From positions 1,054,001 to 1,118,000 of the forward strand of contig JBBPFI010000011.1 of the NCBI GenBank assembly GCA_037974965.1: a DNA stretch of 64,000 nucleotides. The letters are read 5' to 3'. Source of the DNA: Dacryopinax spathularia. Lineage: Eukaryota; Basidiomycota; Dacrymycetes; Dacrymycetales; Dacrymycetaceae. The notes beneath the pieces are model-generated. The model did no database searches. It was not told the origin of the DNA and saw only the letters and a program-made list of their open reading frames with translations. Shown here in pieces: positions 10,758 through 23,000 of this stretch (the first letter of the stretch is position 1; every line of letters begins with the position of its first letter). Made by a program: the position numbers and the translations under genes.

Positions 10758-11545
10758 GGTCTGCTCTTGCCCAAACTTTGCCGTGTCGGAGCGTACCTTG
10801 CGCGGTCAAGTCCTGCTCGTCAGGAGAAAGCAGATCAAGCTCGTCTTCCGCAGACCAGGAGGCAGAGCTATCCACGGAATGGACAGAAACCGTTGGCAAT
10901 GGCATCATTCTCACACCTTTCTGGCGCGAACCAGTAAGCACGAAGTTACGACGTCACCGTTTGAGTTTGAACGATGTCTGCTGCTCCAGGGCCAGCTGTA
11001 TGCACCGGGGCGACAACGCGTTCCTCAGGACAGCGAACGCGTATTCCACAGCGCCGTATATGGCACGCGTCGCCGAGCTCCAGTCCGCGCGTCGCCGAGC
11101 TTTGATCCCCACGTCGCGGATCCGTGGTCCGCGCCTTTCGCGGGCGCCACAAGTTCGGGGATGATTGCAAGCAACTTCTAGTACTTTCAGGCGATCTACA
11201 TCTACGAGTCGGGAAAATGAAATGCATTACTGGATCTTGAATGATCTGGATGTTCTGTTCTGTGCGAGGTGAGACTAGCAGGTCTATTAGTAATTACACA
11301 TTACGCGTATGCGCAAGGGACTCTATGCATCTCCATCGGTTTCCACGGTCCCTCCATCCTATCTCCCATACAGAGCTCTGATCTTAGCAGCTAAGCACGA
11401 CCTCTTTGAAATTGGATGCTGAAGCCAGCACCACCTCAAGCTGATGAGAAGAGACTACCACCTCCACCACCCGAAAGCGAGGTTCGTGCCCAGGGCCGAG
11501 GGAAGCAGACGCAGCACTTCTATTCATCGCAGTCGCACTCGGGAC
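10758..11545. other. Intergenic, no gene recognised
   Basis: This is the 5' flank of the 661-aa gene and the 3' flank of the F-box-like gene. A short minus-strand frame at 10747-10941 (rich in SVHSVDSSASWSAEDELD) is the only exon candidate. Confidence 0.35.
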
Positions 11546-13233
11546 TCACTGCTGTCGAATAGTCATCGAGCCCAGGAGGGGTCTGTGCCTGACGAGATCT
11601 GTTAGAATGTCGAGGTCACAAAGGAGTTGGGAGGAGCAACGTACACTTCCACTAGTAGCTTGCATATCGCTCAAGTAACTGACCACTTCGCGCAGCCGCC
11701 TGGTAGGATGAAGACCTTCGATCTTCGCATTCGGAAAAGCAAGGAAGGCCGTACAAGCGAGGGACAGCGGCGACGAGATCTCTGCATCATCGAGGTGAAT
11801 GATTCGCAGCGAGCGGATTGGCTGCCATGCCCCGCTTCGATCTATCAATCTCTCAAGTGCCCCTGCCCAGCCCCTGAAATCCACGTGTGCTAGGCGAAGG
11901 ACGCGCAGTGATCGAGAGGGTCGGATTGCAGAGAAAACTCCTTGAACGCTGAGGGGAGTGCGTACACGTGCTGCGGAGGAGTCACCACGTTGGACCCAGC
12001 GGAAAACGAGAACTTCGAGGTCCGGCCACCCCGATACGAGTTTGGCAAGGTGGGAATCGTCAAAAGTGAGAATTGAGATCAAATCGGATCGAAAGACGAA
12101 TTCCCGGATATGGTGACATCCATGGAGGGCTTCCATATGAGACCACTCCAGATCTGGGCTTTGCCGGTATCCTGGACCACAGGGGAACCGAATGTGGAGG
12201 ACTGTCAGATGAGGACAACAGGCTGCAACGGTTTCCGCCAGAACGCGAAGTGGTGCGTCATCTGGATCGAGGTTGATCGTTAACATGAGTTTGGTAATGT
12301 GTTTTCCTAGGTGGCGTACGAGTTGGCTCGTGTGTGCCACATCACCGGATAGGTGCAGAGACGTGAGCGAGGAATACCGTCCACCACCGACGAGGTTGAA
12401 GGCGTCCTGAAGGTCAAGAGCATCATGAAGATCCTGGGTATGGGTGAGATGCAATTGCACGAGGCCAGGCAACTTGGAAATCCTGTCCATAGCAACATCA
12501 TCCAGGAGACCACACGTCAAGGAGATAAACGTGGGACGACGCAGGGCATCCAGTACAGGTTTGAACAGCCGAGGGGAGTGCGACGAGTGGTGACCCTCTC
12601 CAAAGGGCCCAATCAGTTGGAACGTCTTAAGAGAGGGAGCAACGTTCGTGATTTGTTCGACGAGGACGCATATATCCCAGTTACACCACCGACTTTCGAA
12701 GTCCACTCTGATTCGTAGGTGCTGGAGAGTTGGCAGAAGGAGTTTCTCGGTAATATCAAAGTCGAATTGAGTATCGAAGTTTACATCGAGCTTGGTCAGA
12801 TTGGGAAACAGCGTCAGATGGGGGAAAGAGGTATGGAGAAAAAAGAGCGCGTCGCGAGACTCAGGAGCGACATGCGGCTGGCAGAAGTCGATGCGTAGCT
12901 CGCGAATGAGGCCGACGTAGAAGCACACGAGATCGCGCGGCTACGGCAGATAAGTTGTTGCAAAGAAGCAAGATCATCCGGACGTACTCTGGTCAGCCAG
13001 TGACGAGTACTTGGATCGTGGTATTCGTCAGCAGGAGCATTGAGGCGATCCACAACCATACGCCTCAAGTTGCGTATATGCGCATGAGTCGCGTATCGCC
13101 ATCTATGGGACAACGCGAAGGGTGTGAGCCGACTGCCAGCCAACGCGACTTTAAGTAAGATCTTGCTATCATTGGGCAGAAAACCCAGGATCCGATCGAG
13201 CAGTTCGGGAACGAGGATGGAAGGGGCTGACAT
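11546..13233 (-). CDS. F-box / leucine-rich-repeat-like protein
   Basis: Two exons (13233-12988 and 12940-11546) around a 47-bp intron (GTACGT donor, CCGTAG acceptor) give 546 aa in phase 0. The N-terminus, MSAPSILVPELLDRILGFLP, is a typical basidiomycete F-box-like start (PELLDRIL). It is followed by irregular leucine-rich segments such as FPNLTKLDVNF, LPGLVQLHLTHT and SLRVLRLAHVDF. Proteins of this type are expected to recruit substrates to an SCF ubiquitin ligase through Skp1. The family is large and fast-evolving in Agaricomycetes and the target cannot be read from the sequence. The gene looks intact. Reading across the intron without splicing would introduce a frame change, which supports the splice. 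Confidence 0.75.
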
Positions 13234-13528
13234 GGTGGTTAATGGTAACCAAAAAGCGACGCGCTAGCTGGAGGGTCCATCTTCTATACAACGCGAGGCG
13301 CGAAGTCGGGAGCGTGGCTGCATAAGGGTAGGCTCGCGTCCGCATTATCAAGAGCGCCCTTTCTTCCTACCATAAAGTAGTATATGCTATTCTCAAGCGC
13401 TAGTCCAAGTCCTACGGTTTACCCACACCGGCACCAAGTGCTTTTGAGCAACCTATTGTCGCACGCCCAAAGATCCAACGCTGCTGTCGCCGAGATCACT
13501 GCTTTGGCCAAGTGCGCGTCATTGTGCG
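13234..13528. other. Intergenic between divergent genes
   Basis: Shared 5' region of the F-box-like gene (minus) and the 644-aa gene (plus). A plus-strand frame from 13384 could hold an extra 5' exon of the latter, but no junction is clear. Confidence 0.4.
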
Positions 13529-15680
13529 ATGATTACGATTCTTACCCAAGAAATCGTCGCAAAGCTCTGGCTGCCTGCGCTCGATGCTCATGGCACGCCT
13601 GGGACAGATGATCCGCAGGTGCTACACGACTGTTTAATGCAATACGCCAAGGCATGGGTGAGTCGATGAACTGGTTTGATGATCATCGCGCATGCTCACT
13701 TTTGAAACAGGAAATGATTGTCGAGAGATATCAAGACACCGTCACATGGCACCCGCAAATGCTTATACGACTGGCGTACTTCTTACTTGCCTGTCTTGAA
13801 GAGAGCGAGCTGCTGAAGGGTGACTCGTCACTGCGACGTGTACGCCAACACCTGATTCCCCAGTATGTCATCGAGAATGTGATCTTACTCCGGCGAGATC
13901 TACACCTGGACTCCATGAGCTCGCTCGAACTCGACTTTGATGCTCTTACCCACCCTGTATTCTCGCTACGGCCGGCCATCCCTCATCCAGAACTCAGTAT
14001 CCCCGGTCCCAAGACATGCTCACATGTCCGAGGCAAGCACCGATATCGATATCCGTTCCAACGACGAGACGGCGCGGCTACTGCTCTAGAGCACCGCTTT
14101 CTTCACCGCTTATACGAGATTATCGTCTTCGCGCCCGCGACTTCCCCGTTCGCGCGTAAGACGATCTACTTTGAATGGATGCCCCGCGCTGAGCAACTTC
14201 TGGTACGTTCATATTCCCTTCATGCCTGCCTGCGCTCTTCAGTTTCTTCCCAGATAGACATCAAAACCTTCTTCGACTGTGCCCGAATCCGGTTCGATGA
14301 AGAATTTGGGCAAGTGTACATGTTCGCTCTGAAGCTCGTGCGGCTTCTGTCAAAGCGTTACGAGAAGGAGGATAAGAAGTTTCCGGAAGCCTTGGACGAC
14401 GTAGAGCTCACCAACAGATTGCCGTACGTCATGTCGCGCGCGGCAAGCGAATATCTGAGATGCGCATACCCAGTTGCCCCGCCCACTCGGATCGACGAGG
14501 AGAGTAAAGAGATTCGCGAGCTAAACAAAAGGGCACGGATTCATATTATTGGGATGGGAATGGCGCCATATGGGTCCGAAAATACTCCGTACACTGCAAG
14601 GGAATGGTTAAAGCAGAATGCGCAAATATGGGTGAGTCTACGGTATGAGGCGACCTTACCGGTACAACTTGTGACGCTCTTTAGAAGGAGGTGGTCGACG
14701 ATTTCGCCCACATGCCAGACGAAATCGACCCTATCCTCGGCCACCTGATTCAACACCAGTATGAGATGCATGTCAATCTACATGTCGAGCACGATATCGA
14801 ATGGGAACTGGACGAGAGCGTACTATCTTTTCCGTGGAGTGAAGAAGTCTATCTACATCCTCCACCAAGTCTCCACGACTCTTTTATTCCGGATCCCGAC
14901 GAGGCAGTCCCCGTGCTCTGCGGTCTTGTTAGCCGAGTAACGAGGTGTCTTACCGATATCAATACAGATCAAAAAATGGATCAGTGGCTCGATGAGCTCG
15001 GAGTCCTGGTATGGGCTCCGCTTACTAGCTTCAAGCAGACGGTTGATTGACGCGTGGCTTTTTGCTAGAACTTCGCCCTCGAAAGATACTACGAGTTAGA
15101 GATCCCATACGAGCCTACTTGCTACCGAAATCTCCTCGATATCTTATGCACTCTAGGCCAAAATAAGCAGAGACTGAAGCGACCGCTCTCGTTGAGGTGG
15201 AAGTACCTGCCCGATGAAGCGCTTATCCATGCAAAACTGATGAGTCCGGCGGATTCATCTGTTGTCGAGGAACTGCGCGATTTGCCGTTGGTTTTCTGGC
15301 TTGACGAGAACAATCACAAGAGCCGGGAACCATCTCCATTGGGGCGTGTTGAGGAGAACGCAGGCCCTTGCGACACAGAGGGCACGCGCCTTCCTCAGAC
15401 GCGTCCTCGCCCTCATATTTCTGAATCGCCGCTTCCGGCAGCGCGCGCTATCCCATCCCCTTCAAGGCCCTCTAACACTTCTGTGGAACCACAAGTGTTG
15501 TCTCCGGGCGTTGTCGATGATGCAGCTACCGCTGCCCGGATACTAGCGGAGGTTGACGATACTTTGGCCCTCGCTGAAGAACATCCGGATACCCTTACTT
15601 CTGCTGTCTTAGACCGCTTGATATGCCGGCTGGAAAGGCTTCAAACATATCTCCGAGCTTGCGGATCTACCAGACTCTAG
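13529..15680 (+). CDS. Hypothetical five-exon protein (644 aa)
   Basis: The exons are 13529-13657, 13711-14202, 14254-14631, 14685-15008 and 15069-15680. Every intron is 50-60 bp with a GT(G/A)NGT-like donor and CAG/TAG acceptor, and all junctions are phase 0. The chosen start is the Met in MITILTQEIVAKLWLPALDA. The body is mostly helical and charged (for example KRYEKEDKKFPEALDDVELT). The C-terminal part is Pro/Ser-rich and ends with a helix, VLDRLICRLERLQTYLRACG. No domain family was recognised. The regular intron phases and sustained coding make it a real gene; the start could lie further upstream. Confidence 0.6.
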
Positions 15681-15994
15681 GTCCGCACTAATGTAGAAAC
15701 TTCATTATTAATATGTGGATGAACACCGGTGAAATAATGTCTGTGGACTGCAGGTCCACACCATGCACAGGAACAGAGAACATGCGCGTGGACTTCAACT
15801 CGACGTCCATCCCTTGTCGGCGTGGGTACTCCCTTGCATTTGCTTGTCAAAGTACAGTGGTGGTCATTCCGGTACTATTGGCATTGTATAGCAAGTGCTG
15901 GCCTTTACGATCGCACCGGGAACGATAAGCGGGGTAGTAAAACAAGCACAACAGGATATGCCCAGGTGGACAATACATTATCTGGAAGAGCTGG
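15681..15994. other. Intergenic between convergent genes
   Basis: Short 3' flanks of the neighbouring convergent genes. Nothing was recognised. Confidence 0.4.
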
Positions 15995-17558
15995 TCAGTC
16001 TGTAAGAGCCTGGAGCTTGGCCTTCTTCATCTTGTCCACCAGATGGACGCTGGCGTCGTAGCCCAGTGTGGACTCAGAAACGGAGAACCAGCACGCGGGA
16101 TGCTCCTCGTAGTATAGCTGGCCAACGCAATCGACCGCGCCCGCAGTCGAGACATGGGCCTTGCTCGCCCAGGTCAATACAGCCTGGTACATCTGGGTAG
16201 GACAAGTGGGCAAAGCTTTCCCTTGCTTTCAGAAGGCTGGCCGAACTCGGCCGGCTCAGTAAGGTTTGAGGAAGAGGAATCCTGGGTAGACTTCGGAATG
16301 CATAGATCCGCAGCGCCTTCCCTGACTGCAGCATAATTGGAGAGGAGATCGGACGGATAGGGACTGTTTTGAGATCGTGCGCTTGTCGAAGTCATAATCG
16401 GATGCCGAGCGAGGGGGAAACACGGAAGCATGATCGGCGACCTCTGAGGTGGACAACACATCGCTCCCCAAGTCGTTGCCGGCCGTGCCATGATTAGCCG
16501 AGGAATACGCGCTTATGTTGAAGAGACTTTGGGGACCGTATGTCGCGCTTAAAGACGAGGATGATGATGGAGGAGACAGGTACGCCGGAGATTTGCTTGG
16601 AGTCAGGACATCAGCGAAAGAGCGGTGCCGCGTCGTAATTGGAGTGCCGGTCCCCGCGGCTGAGGCATGTTCCCGAGCCTCAGAATGAGGAAGACGGTCA
16701 CTCGGCGCCGCAATCGTACGACGACCTTGAGGACTAGTTACAATCGACTCAGCGGGCGCGTCCATCTCTTCCAAAGGACTGCACTCGGAGAAAGGATACG
16801 GCGGTGCATGGACCAAAAGTCGTCTTGAGCAGCTTTCGCCCGCTGCGAACCCTCGGGGATGTTGAAGGGAAGTGGAGAAGCAGGCGCTGTGAAGCACGTA
16901 TTGAAGCTGTCATCGGGGCTCTGAAATAATGTTAGTAACGCTTCCAGCATCTTAGCAGTGCAGGGCCGGACCCGAGGTGCGTTGGTTTTTGCAGAGTGGG
17001 AGGTTATACTTGAAGCGATGGATGGGGACTGGACATACCGCAGGATTGGGACTGTTAAGTCCTCATACCGTGCATGATGATGGTGGTTCCAGGTAGGACC
17101 TGACCGGCGTGGTCTGACCGGGAAGGTATATGCGCTAATACAGCTTCCGGATGGAGGGCATACTCGCGGACCAGTACCGGCTTCATGTTGGTGGGACGTT
17201 CGTGAGATATATCTTCTTGAGGCGATCGGCGTCTTTTGAAGATCTGAGTACAGTGGATGGGTGTGGACACGTTCTCGAGAGCATGGCGGGAGCAGTCGAT
17301 CATCGTCTGCACAGTGTGGGCGACCGCTTCGGGATGTCCTGCGACAGCCGCCGAAGTCTCCTGAGCATCCAAACGAAAACTCAAACTGCCCGCACTCGAT
17401 GTCGAAGCTATCGTTCCCGCCATCAGTTGCCACAGCGTCTGTGGCCGAGAGTAAGTGAATATATGGGCACGCAGACTTGATTGGCAATATCATACGCGCC
17501 CGGGTCAACGAGGGATTGCGCGCCCAAACCATCGCCGTACGAAGCTTACGAAGTTCAT
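15995..17558 (-). CDS. Hypothetical multi-exon protein, Ser/Pro-rich middle
   Basis: Several minus-strand blocks look coding: 17423-17055 (QTMIDCSRHALENVSTPIHC), 16897-16256 (Ser/Pro-rich, SFADVLTPSKSPAYLSPPSS) and 16213-15995 (QMYQAVLTWASKAHVSTAG, ending KKAKLQALTD). A possible start is MNFVSFVRRW at 17558. The exon joins could not be fixed, so the span is given as one locus. The last block is a compact conserved-looking domain of about 70 residues. No family was recognised. Confidence 0.4.
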
Positions 17559-19033
17559 GGTGCTGATAGCTGGGGTGCTTGACATCCGGGGGTCGAGACG
17601 CTAAACAGTCCAAGGGGTGAGAAGGGCGCAGTGTAGGATGTGATGTACCAATGGGAGCGCACACGGCGGGGTTGACTCAAACTCTTCAAGGGGATCTTCT
17701 TCTAGCATCGCTCTGCCGTCCCCATGAAGTGTACGAAGACTTATGGAGGCGTCTAGGGACTCGGAGGTTGGCGTTCGGCAGCCGAGCGAGATGAAGCTGT
17801 CTTGAGTTGGAGGTTCGTCAGGAAGGAAGCCTTCAAGGAAACGACGCGGACACGGCGCGCTCCCTTTTGATAGCCCTCGCGCGGTCACTTAACTGTCACG
17901 CAGTGCTTCAGCCATTAAGCTCGTCCCTCAACGACCACTCCGAATTCCGCTGCACACCCTTACTGTGTCGACTGAAGCGCTCTGACGAGAGACGTGTGCT
18001 CGTTTAGGAGGAACGTGATATTGGGAAAAGCGTTGTCGTAGACAAAGTGTTGGTAGATACACGATCAACATCACCCACCGGGAGATATTAGACTTTACAG
18101 CTCTTTATTTGCGCATCTCTGCTGGCATTCTGGGTTTCAACGGTCTCAATATAATAGTCTAAGGCTGCAACATACTAGGTCTCCGGCGATGCATACACCG
18201 CCAAGGCTCGGAGCTCCGGATAGCCGGTTTATAGGTCAATTAGTGAGAGTACATATCCAGACTCGTGAACCCACGATGAGGAATTTTCTTCATCGTGCGC
18301 ATCCCGGAGACCTACTTCACACAAGAAAGCCAAAGGAACGGGTAGGTCTGAGGTTGTTAGGAGCATGCAAATGCCGGGGTTGTACTATGAGACCTTGAGA
18401 TCCCGCATGCGGAATAACTCCTTTGCAATGCAAGACACACTAGTCTGGCCAGATTAACACGTTCAACGACCCAAGGAGGTGGCATTAGCATACTATAGCT
18501 ACATGTATCATTCATAGTAGAAGGTGAAGCAGCGCGAAATACACAGCTCAATCCCGCCCCTATATGCCAAGTTTTTGTCCGAATCCCCTAGTATCCGCTC
18601 TTACACGGGTGTATAGCCACGTATCATCAGTGATACTCGCGTGGCGGTAAAAAAAGGCGTCCGCCGCACTGTGAACGGCCTCCCATGTTTTGGCTCTTTT
18701 CTTGATCCTCTGCCTCAAGATTTACAGCCTGTCTTGGTCGGTTGCAAGAGCTAGTTCCAATTTTTCGCTGCTCCAAGCAGTATATTCACGACCTGCGCAC
18801 CGCGTCGGTCAGTCATCGCAGCCAGCCTACCCCGAAGCCAACAAGACGATTGTGTGCATAGGACAGTGAGCGACGGCATATTGCCACACATGCTGGTTTG
18901 TTGGATGCCGTGATTGATTTTGATGCAGACCAGCTAGGCGTTGCCAGAAAGCCACGTAGGTGAGAATCACCCGCCGACGTCCCGGCCGCCCGCCCTGAGG
19001 CGCAACTTGTCGAGTTCAGCGTTCGAAAGCAAG
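17559..19033. other. Long intergenic stretch with a MITE-like inverted repeat
   Basis: No convincing gene was found. A minus-strand frame at 17888-17601 (starting MTARGLSKGSAPCPRRFLEG) may be an exon of the gene to the left or chance. The stretch holds the TA-flanked inverted-repeat element at 18176-18314. Confidence 0.4.
18176..18314. mobile_element. MITE-like short inverted-repeat element
   Basis: The outer ends form an inverted repeat: TAGGTCTCCGG at 18176-18186 and CCGGAGACCTA at 18304-18314, extended by GATGC/GCATC after a one-base offset. Both ends are flanked by TA, as expected for a Tc1/mariner-type target. Inside, a second imperfect hairpin lies at 18272-18297 (CACGATGA..TCATCGTG). 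The element is about 140 bp and non-coding. It may be a chance structure; other copies in the genome would decide. Confidence 0.35.
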
Positions 19034-19732
19034 ATGGGGGGCACGAGTGCTCCGGGAGGCCGGGCAGGAAAGGGGCAGCTGGGAGGAAAGGTCGACAGGA
19101 GGAATGGGCCAGCGGTAGTGTTGCGGCTCGCGGAGGAGTCGAGTCTGCCGCCTACAACAGGTGCGCCCCTTGAGCTTCTGGATTACTTTATAACTGAGCC
19201 GCTTATTTTCCCCCCGCAAGCGCGATTGCTACTTGAGGAAGGCGCCGATGAATCAAGCGACTCGTTCGATCTTGTGGATGCAAGTGACTGCGAAAGCAAT
19301 TCCCCCCGCCCTTGCCAAGAAGGTCGTCAGAAAGGCCGAGACAAGACTACTGCTCCTATGACTACGCGTCGCATGTTCCAAATAGCGAAAACAAACGCAA
19401 AAGCCGTCCCTCAGAAGACAAAGACCAAGAACCAGCAGCAATCCATGCAGGGCGTACGTCGTGGTGATCGTGTCGTGCAAGCTGGCGAGTACGACTCAAC
19501 GCCAGGAAGTGGTGACGGAGTAGCGAAGCCTGATAATCGGGCGCGGACCCGACTTCCGCGCCATGCCAATATTGGCGCCGATCCACCATACATGATTGTC
19601 CACCAATGGCAGCGTAGTTTTGGGCGCTTATTCTGTTCGAGGCCGGAAGCAGAAGCCAAGTGGCTATGCTACTGGTACAGGCATGTGAACGAGAGCGCGT
19701 TTGCTCCTAGAAGCAGCTACTTACTAGCTTAG
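19034..19732 (+). CDS. Hypothetical protein, basic and low-complexity N-terminus
   Basis: This is an open frame of about 232 codons from the first Met, MGGTSAPGGRAGKGQLGGK; the frame is open for another 31 codons upstream without a Met. It contains Lys/Gln-rich patches (KTNAKAVPQKTKTKNQQQ). The C-terminus looks better folded, with YMIVHQWQRSFGRLFCSR and KWLCYWYRHVNESAF. No family was recognised. It could be the last exon of a longer gene. Confidence 0.4.
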   Translation: MGGTSAPGGRAGKGQLGGKVDRRNGPAVVLRLAEESSLPPTTGAPLELLDYFITEPLIFPPQARLLLEEGADESSDSFDLVDASDCESNSPRPCQEGRQKGRDKTTAPMTTRRMFQIAKTNAKAVPQKTKTKNQQQSMQGVRRGDRVVQAGEYDSTPGSGDGVAKPDNRARTRLPRHANIGADPPYMIVHQWQRSFGRLFCSRPEAEAKWLCYWYRHVNESAFAPRSSYLLA

Positions 19733-20089
19733 TAACCACGCCTTTAATAGTATACCAGCTTCTCAACCCGCATCAGAACTGTTCCTTGGAAAATTCACAG
19801 CAGTACAGCATGCGCGACGGGAAAACGTTTCGCGATGATGGACAGCCATGGCGCAGTTATCTGAGCCCATCAGTCGGTTTGATGGTCGGCGGAAACTACG
19901 CGACGTAGGATCAAGAAGTCTGCCAGCGCAGCGAAGGCGATACGAATGGACTCGACAATGGCGTCTATTCGTGAACCTCCTGTTCCAGCAGCTCTGTAGC
20001 GACGGTCCTCCCTTCGTCCCTTAACTTCCCCCGTGAAGAACGCCAGAATCGATCCCATAGGTCGTGCTGCTCGCCCGCTCTCAGCAATC
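19733..20089. other. Intergenic, upstream of the NACHT-WD40 gene
   Basis: This stretch holds the 3' end of the preceding gene and the 5' flank of the STAND gene at 20090. No clear TATA box or repeat was seen. Confidence 0.35.
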
Positions 20090-23000
20090 ATGGATCAGGA
20101 GACGGTTGCCAGTTCAGTAACAAAGAGGGAATATGTCTTCAAAGGCTCGTATGTCTCTCACTGCGCCTCGTACTGAAGCTAACGTGGGTGCAGGTGCCAA
20201 AGTAGACGGCCTCCAAGCGCGGCCGTTGCCAGGCAGGTACGCACTGCGTATCAATGCCGGAGGAAGAGGGTGGACGACCAGAGAGGCGAGGACGGGAGCG
20301 TCGGTTGTAACCTGGGATAGAGGGGAGGATCAGCGCGAGCTGTACGCATACTGACCGTCTTTCTAAGTTCCGTTAGCTGACGTGTGATGCAGCGAGTGCG
20401 CCAGTGAAGAGAAGATACTGGTAACGCTTTGCATGGTCCACCTTGTGCGCAAGATGGAGGAGCTCGGGCATCTTGAGTTGCCCGTTGAGCAATGGACGGC
20501 GTCTGTTGAGCGTGCGTGCTGCTTCAATAGGCGCCGTGACTATACAAACCTGATATTGTCCTCATAGCCCGTCCTCTCATCCTCCATGCGCCGAGCAAAC
20601 CGGGCGCCTCGATTACTCTGCAGCTATATATAAACGAGATCGACAATCCGGCAATGGATCCCAAGGACAAGTATGCTGCGGCGGAGGCAGAGCGCGAGCA
20701 CGGTTTAGAGCAGGCACAGGCCGCTGTGGACGCGATGCACCTCGTCAAGCCTTTTGGTCCCCTGAAAGACGCCACCAATCAGCAGAGCAACTCACAGGAC
20801 TCGTCGTCAGACATAACCCAGATCTGCAACTCGCTGCTCGGCAACCTTAAATGGTTCGTCGATATGATGGATGTCGTAGCAGAGGTGAGGTTGTCATGCT
20901 GCCTTATCCCCAACGGTACTGAACCGGCTACGCAGGTGCACCCATATGCGAAGATGGCCTGGACGGCGTTCTCTGCTGCATACAAGGTGCGCGCTCACCC
21001 TTAACGACGCTCGTGGGCCGCTCTAACACGAGCAAAGGCTGTGGAGCGCCAGGCGAAGCTCGACGATAGTGTCGTGGACCTGCTCAAAACGCTCGACGAC
21101 GTGCACGAATTTCTGCGCGAGGCGCCTGAGCTCGAGCAGATCAGAAAGGCGCCTGGAAAGGACAAACTGCGCGAACGCTCTCTTTGTCGCCTCAGCAGTC
21201 AAACAGTCGAGTGTGCCCACTTTATCACGACCTATGCTAAGGAAAAGAGTTTCTGTGCGTCATTCTCGCTTGTAGCGTCCGGCTTACTCATGACCGTGCC
21301 TCAGTAACTCGCCTTGCCAAACAAATGGCCTCCACGGAGAAGGACGTAGTCAGCAAGTACAAGGAGAAGCTCGAAGCTCTCAAACAAGCTTTCCGGGATG
21401 GGTCTCAAATGCAGATGCTCATCGTAACGTACGGAATGGCCGGGCTGGTTGAGGGCCTGAGTACGTACCACCGGACCGTTCCTTCTTCCCTCAACTGACA
21501 AGCCCGGCAGACGCCAAATTCGATGTGAACCAAATCCCGTACGTCCACGGGGCGGGGTATGACACCAGCAAACGCTGTCTTCCCGGAACGCGAGCTGGCT
21601 TGATCACCGAGATCATCGACTGGGCGTCCAATGAACATGTGAACACCCCTCGCCTATTCGTCCTCAGGGGTCAGGCCGGGACCGGAAAGTCGACTATAGC
21701 CCATACCATTGCAGCCCTGTTTAACGACATGGGTCGGCTCGGCTCTATGTTCTGCTTCAAGAGGAGCGAAGCGATGAGGCGAACCCCTGCAAGCCTGTTT
21801 CGGAATATTGCTCGCGACCTCTGCAAAGACCGGTCTGCTTTCAAGCATGCCCTGTCTCGATCCGTCGCGGACGATGCCGAAATCTGCGGGACGACAGACA
21901 TCACTCGGCAGTTCGAGAGGCTCATACTTGCGCCTGCCCAGAGCGTTATCGTCAGCGGGACCGTCCTGACTGTTATCGATGCCTTGGACGAAAGTGGAAC
22001 ACCCGGTGAACGCAAGCTGTTGCTGTCCATTCTAAATAGCAGACTGGAAGAGTTGCCGCCATCCTTCCGTTTCCTTGTCACCTGTCGACCCGAAAAGGAT
22101 ATCTCAAGAGAAATCGTGCCATCACCTCGTACTTTCTTGAAAGGGGTGTCGGTGGCCGAGGAGAGGACGTTACCGGATGACATTCTCCGCTATATCCGTT
22201 ACTCGCTCTACGAACGGTCGGAGCCACTCCCTTTGGATGAGCGATGCTGCATGGAGCTGCGAGATCAAGCCGAGGGCCTGTTTCAATGGGCGTCCGTTGC
22301 TTGCGACTTCCTTCTCGGAGACGTCGCCGGCGAGACGGTTGAGATGCGATATAAGGAGTTGATGGCTACCGGCGCTAACACGGGCGGGCCCATACTGGAC
22401 GACTTGTACAAGACGGTATTGAGAGAGGTGTTAAAGAAGAAGGAAAAGGCCCTCAAGCCATTCCAAATCACCATGGGCATCCTGCTTGCCGCTGTGGAGC
22501 CTCTGTCGAAACGGTCTTTGCGGAGCCTCATAGGGCGTCTTCCTCCTGAGTCTGAGGTTAACATGGAATCCCTACGAGCCGACACAATCCTCCCTTTCCT
22601 AGGCTCTGTTCTCAGCGGAGTCGGTGAGGAGGATGCTCCGATCCGGCCTTTACATTCTTCGTTCCAGGACATGCTGTGCAGCCCTGACCGCGCCGAGCAG
22701 TTCTATGTCGGAGTAGAAGGTCACCATCGACGCCTGGCCTTGTCGACTCTCAGCCTGCTGAACGACCGATTGCACTTCAACATGGGCAACTTTGAGAGCT
22801 CTTCGCTCCTGAATAATCAGATCAGGGATTTGCCGTCGCGCATACCGCCGGATCTCCGGTATGCATGCCAGCATTGGGGTTACCACCTTGCAAAGTGGCA
22901 TGAAGCAAATTGTGTACTCCTGGGCGAAAATCAGGAATTTCTTCGCGCTCTGTTATGTCACTTCTTTATGGAAAAACTGCTCTTCTGGATGGATGCAGCA

